A stretch of DNA of 64,000 nucleotides, from positions 1 to 64,000 of the forward strand of contig JAFGAL010000015.1 of assembly GCA_016933695.1 (NCBI GenBank), read 5' to 3'. The notes beneath the pieces are model-generated. The model searched no databases, had not been told where the DNA came from, and saw only the letters and a list, made by a program, of their open reading frames with translations. Positions within the stretch are counted from its first letter, which is position 1. Each line of letters starts with the position of its first letter. Position numbers and translations under genes: made by a program. The stretch comes from Candidatus Zixiibacteriota bacterium. Lineage in GTDB: Bacteria; Zixibacteria; MSB-5A5; GN15; PGXB01. Positions 63,285 through 64,000 of the stretch are shown here, in pieces.

Positions 63285-63306
63285 AGCTCCGGCGTTGACC
63301 GGAGCT
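63285..63306 (-). terminator. Hairpin that may terminate or mask the uppP ribosome site
   Basis: Perfect 8-bp stem AGCTCCGG/CCGGAGCT with a 6-base loop between the outer-membrane protein gene and uppP. On the minus strand TTTTATT follows and then the uppP ATG, so the GGAG ribosome site is in the stem. On the plus strand six T follow (63308-63313). Confidence 0.65.
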
Positions 63307-63333
63307 GTTTTTTCATTCGTTTCTCACTGAATC

Positions 63334-63981
63334 CTAAAAAGCCCGAAATTCGACACCAAAGAACAATCCGGCGTTTCCGTCGAGCTGAAATTCACCGTAA
63401 ATATTGAACTCCTCCGATGCCTCAAATTTGGCGCCGGCGTTCAGCCCGGCGAAGAAATCGGATTCATCATTATCTCCAGCTGATACTTTTTCCATGCGAA
63501 GATTGAGTCGGCCGTAAGGAATAATGCGACGGCCGGAATCGAAACGATACGGAATGGAGATGATCGCATTGCCGCCTATTTGCAACACCGAGCCACCCTC
63601 GAAATCGACATATTCCAGAAATCCGCCAAAGGCGAGATCAAACGGATTCTTACGGTTGCGATCATAATAATCCAGGAATTCGTATTTGAAATCCGCACCG
63701 AACATGATCTTGGGATCGGCGCCTTCAATATCGGGATCGAAGAAACCGAGTTTTACTCTTCCTTCGGTGTAATCCGAAAAGCCGTATGTCAGATTGCCGA
63801 ACACCGATGTTCCCTCATCGCAGATACCGATATGCCCGCCGACCAAGCCCAGACCGTATCCGCAGGCGTCGGCCGTGGTCAAATTGCCCATTGCCAATCC
63901 GGCGGCACTTCGACCCTGCACCGGTGAAACCATACCAGCCATCAAGAGCAATACCAACGCAACACTGCATTTCACCTTCAT
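63334..63981 (-). CDS. Outer-membrane beta-barrel protein
   Basis: A 215-residue exported protein with signal peptide MKVKCSVALVLLLMAGMVSP ending VQG. Barrel-like strands follow (FGNLTYGFSDYTEGRVKLGF, MFGADFKYEFLDYY, FDLAFGGFLEYVDFEGG, IIPYGRLNLRMEKV, FNIYGEFQLDGNAGLFFGVEF) with a terminal Phe (FRAF). AAGGAG is 8 bases or less before the ATG. Function unknown. It lies upstream of the envelope operon, separated by a hairpin. Confidence 0.85.
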   Translation of the reverse strand: MKVKCSVALVLLLMAGMVSPVQGRSAAGLAMGNLTTADACGYGLGLVGGHIGICDEGTSVFGNLTYGFSDYTEGRVKLGFFDPDIEGADPKIMFGADFKYEFLDYYDRNRKNPFDLAFGGFLEYVDFEGGSVLQIGGNAIISIPYRFDSGRRIIPYGRLNLRMEKVSAGDNDESDFFAGLNAGAKFEASEEFNIYGEFQLDGNAGLFFGVEFRAF

Positions 63982-64000
63982 TTTCCACTCCTTCGTACAT

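Noticed and set aside
1-64000. CRISPR arrays, tRNA/rRNA genes, insertion sequences, prophage
   Set aside because: No regularly spaced repeats, no cloverleaf-like GTTCRA arms in the gaps, and no transposase, integrase or phage protein motifs were found.

Overview
The window looks like a chromosomal stretch of a Gram-negative bacterium. It encodes many outer-membrane beta-barrel proteins with signal peptides and terminal aromatic residues, several lipoproteins with clear lipoboxes, an Omp85-type barrel and a heptosyltransferase. Gene content (archaeal-type HMG-CoA synthase/thiolase/DUF35 trio, Na+-pumping methylmalonyl-CoA decarboxylase, PorT-like barrel, HEAT proteins) would suit an uncultured FCB-type lineage such as Zixibacteria. 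That placement is inference from gene content, not phylogeny. No rRNA, tRNA, CRISPR array, transposase or phage gene was seen.

Layout. 1-1.8 kb (minus): glyA (cut by the window edge), rpiB, ilvE. 2.0-2.8 kb: a lipoprotein. 2.8-7.2 kb (minus): thiolase, 3-hydroxyacyl-CoA dehydrogenase and two acyl-CoA dehydrogenases. 7.5-9.7 kb: three separately terminated small outer-membrane proteins. 9.8-16.9 kb (minus): HMG-CoA synthase, thiolase, DUF35 protein, methylcrotonyl-CoA carboxylase beta subunit, methylglutaconyl-CoA hydratase, biotin carboxylase and biotin carrier. 17-25.6 kb: envelope proteins, a GT-C/TPR membrane protein, a methyltransferase, exonuclease III and a threonine-dehydrogenase-like epimerase. 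26-38.4 kb (plus): an enoate-reductase-like flavoenzyme, butyrate kinase, methylmalonyl-CoA mutase (two subunits), MeaB, and the four-subunit Na+-pumping methylmalonyl-CoA decarboxylase. 38.4-46.8 kb: mixed genes (kinase-like protein, lone CheB, CDF and SSS transporters, aldo/keto reductase, DUF169, RRM protein, TauE/SafE, Mop). 46.8-53.5 kb (minus): clpB, a small membrane protein, a CbpA-type J protein, dnaK, hsp20. 53.7-63.3 kb (minus): a compact envelope operon of uppP, heptosyltransferase-HAD fusion, AmrS-type radical SAM enzyme, metalloprotease-propeller-Omp85 fusion, BamB-like propeller lipoprotein and HEAT protein. 63.3-64 kb: one more outer-membrane protein.

How it fits together. The central theme is acyl-CoA metabolism. 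IlvE feeds branched-chain keto acids. The carboxylase/hydratase cluster joins methylcrotonyl-CoA to HMG-CoA. The archaeal-type trio can join HMG-CoA with acetoacetyl-CoA and acetyl-CoA, in place of an HMG-CoA lyase that is not present. The C4 genes handle butyryl/acetoacetyl-CoA. MutAB and MmdABCD link succinyl-CoA to propionyl-CoA and a Na+ gradient. The most unusual candidates are the protease-propeller-Omp85 envelope operon, the leucine/HMG-CoA cluster with its split carboxylase subunit, and a possible structured RNA near 39.3 kb.
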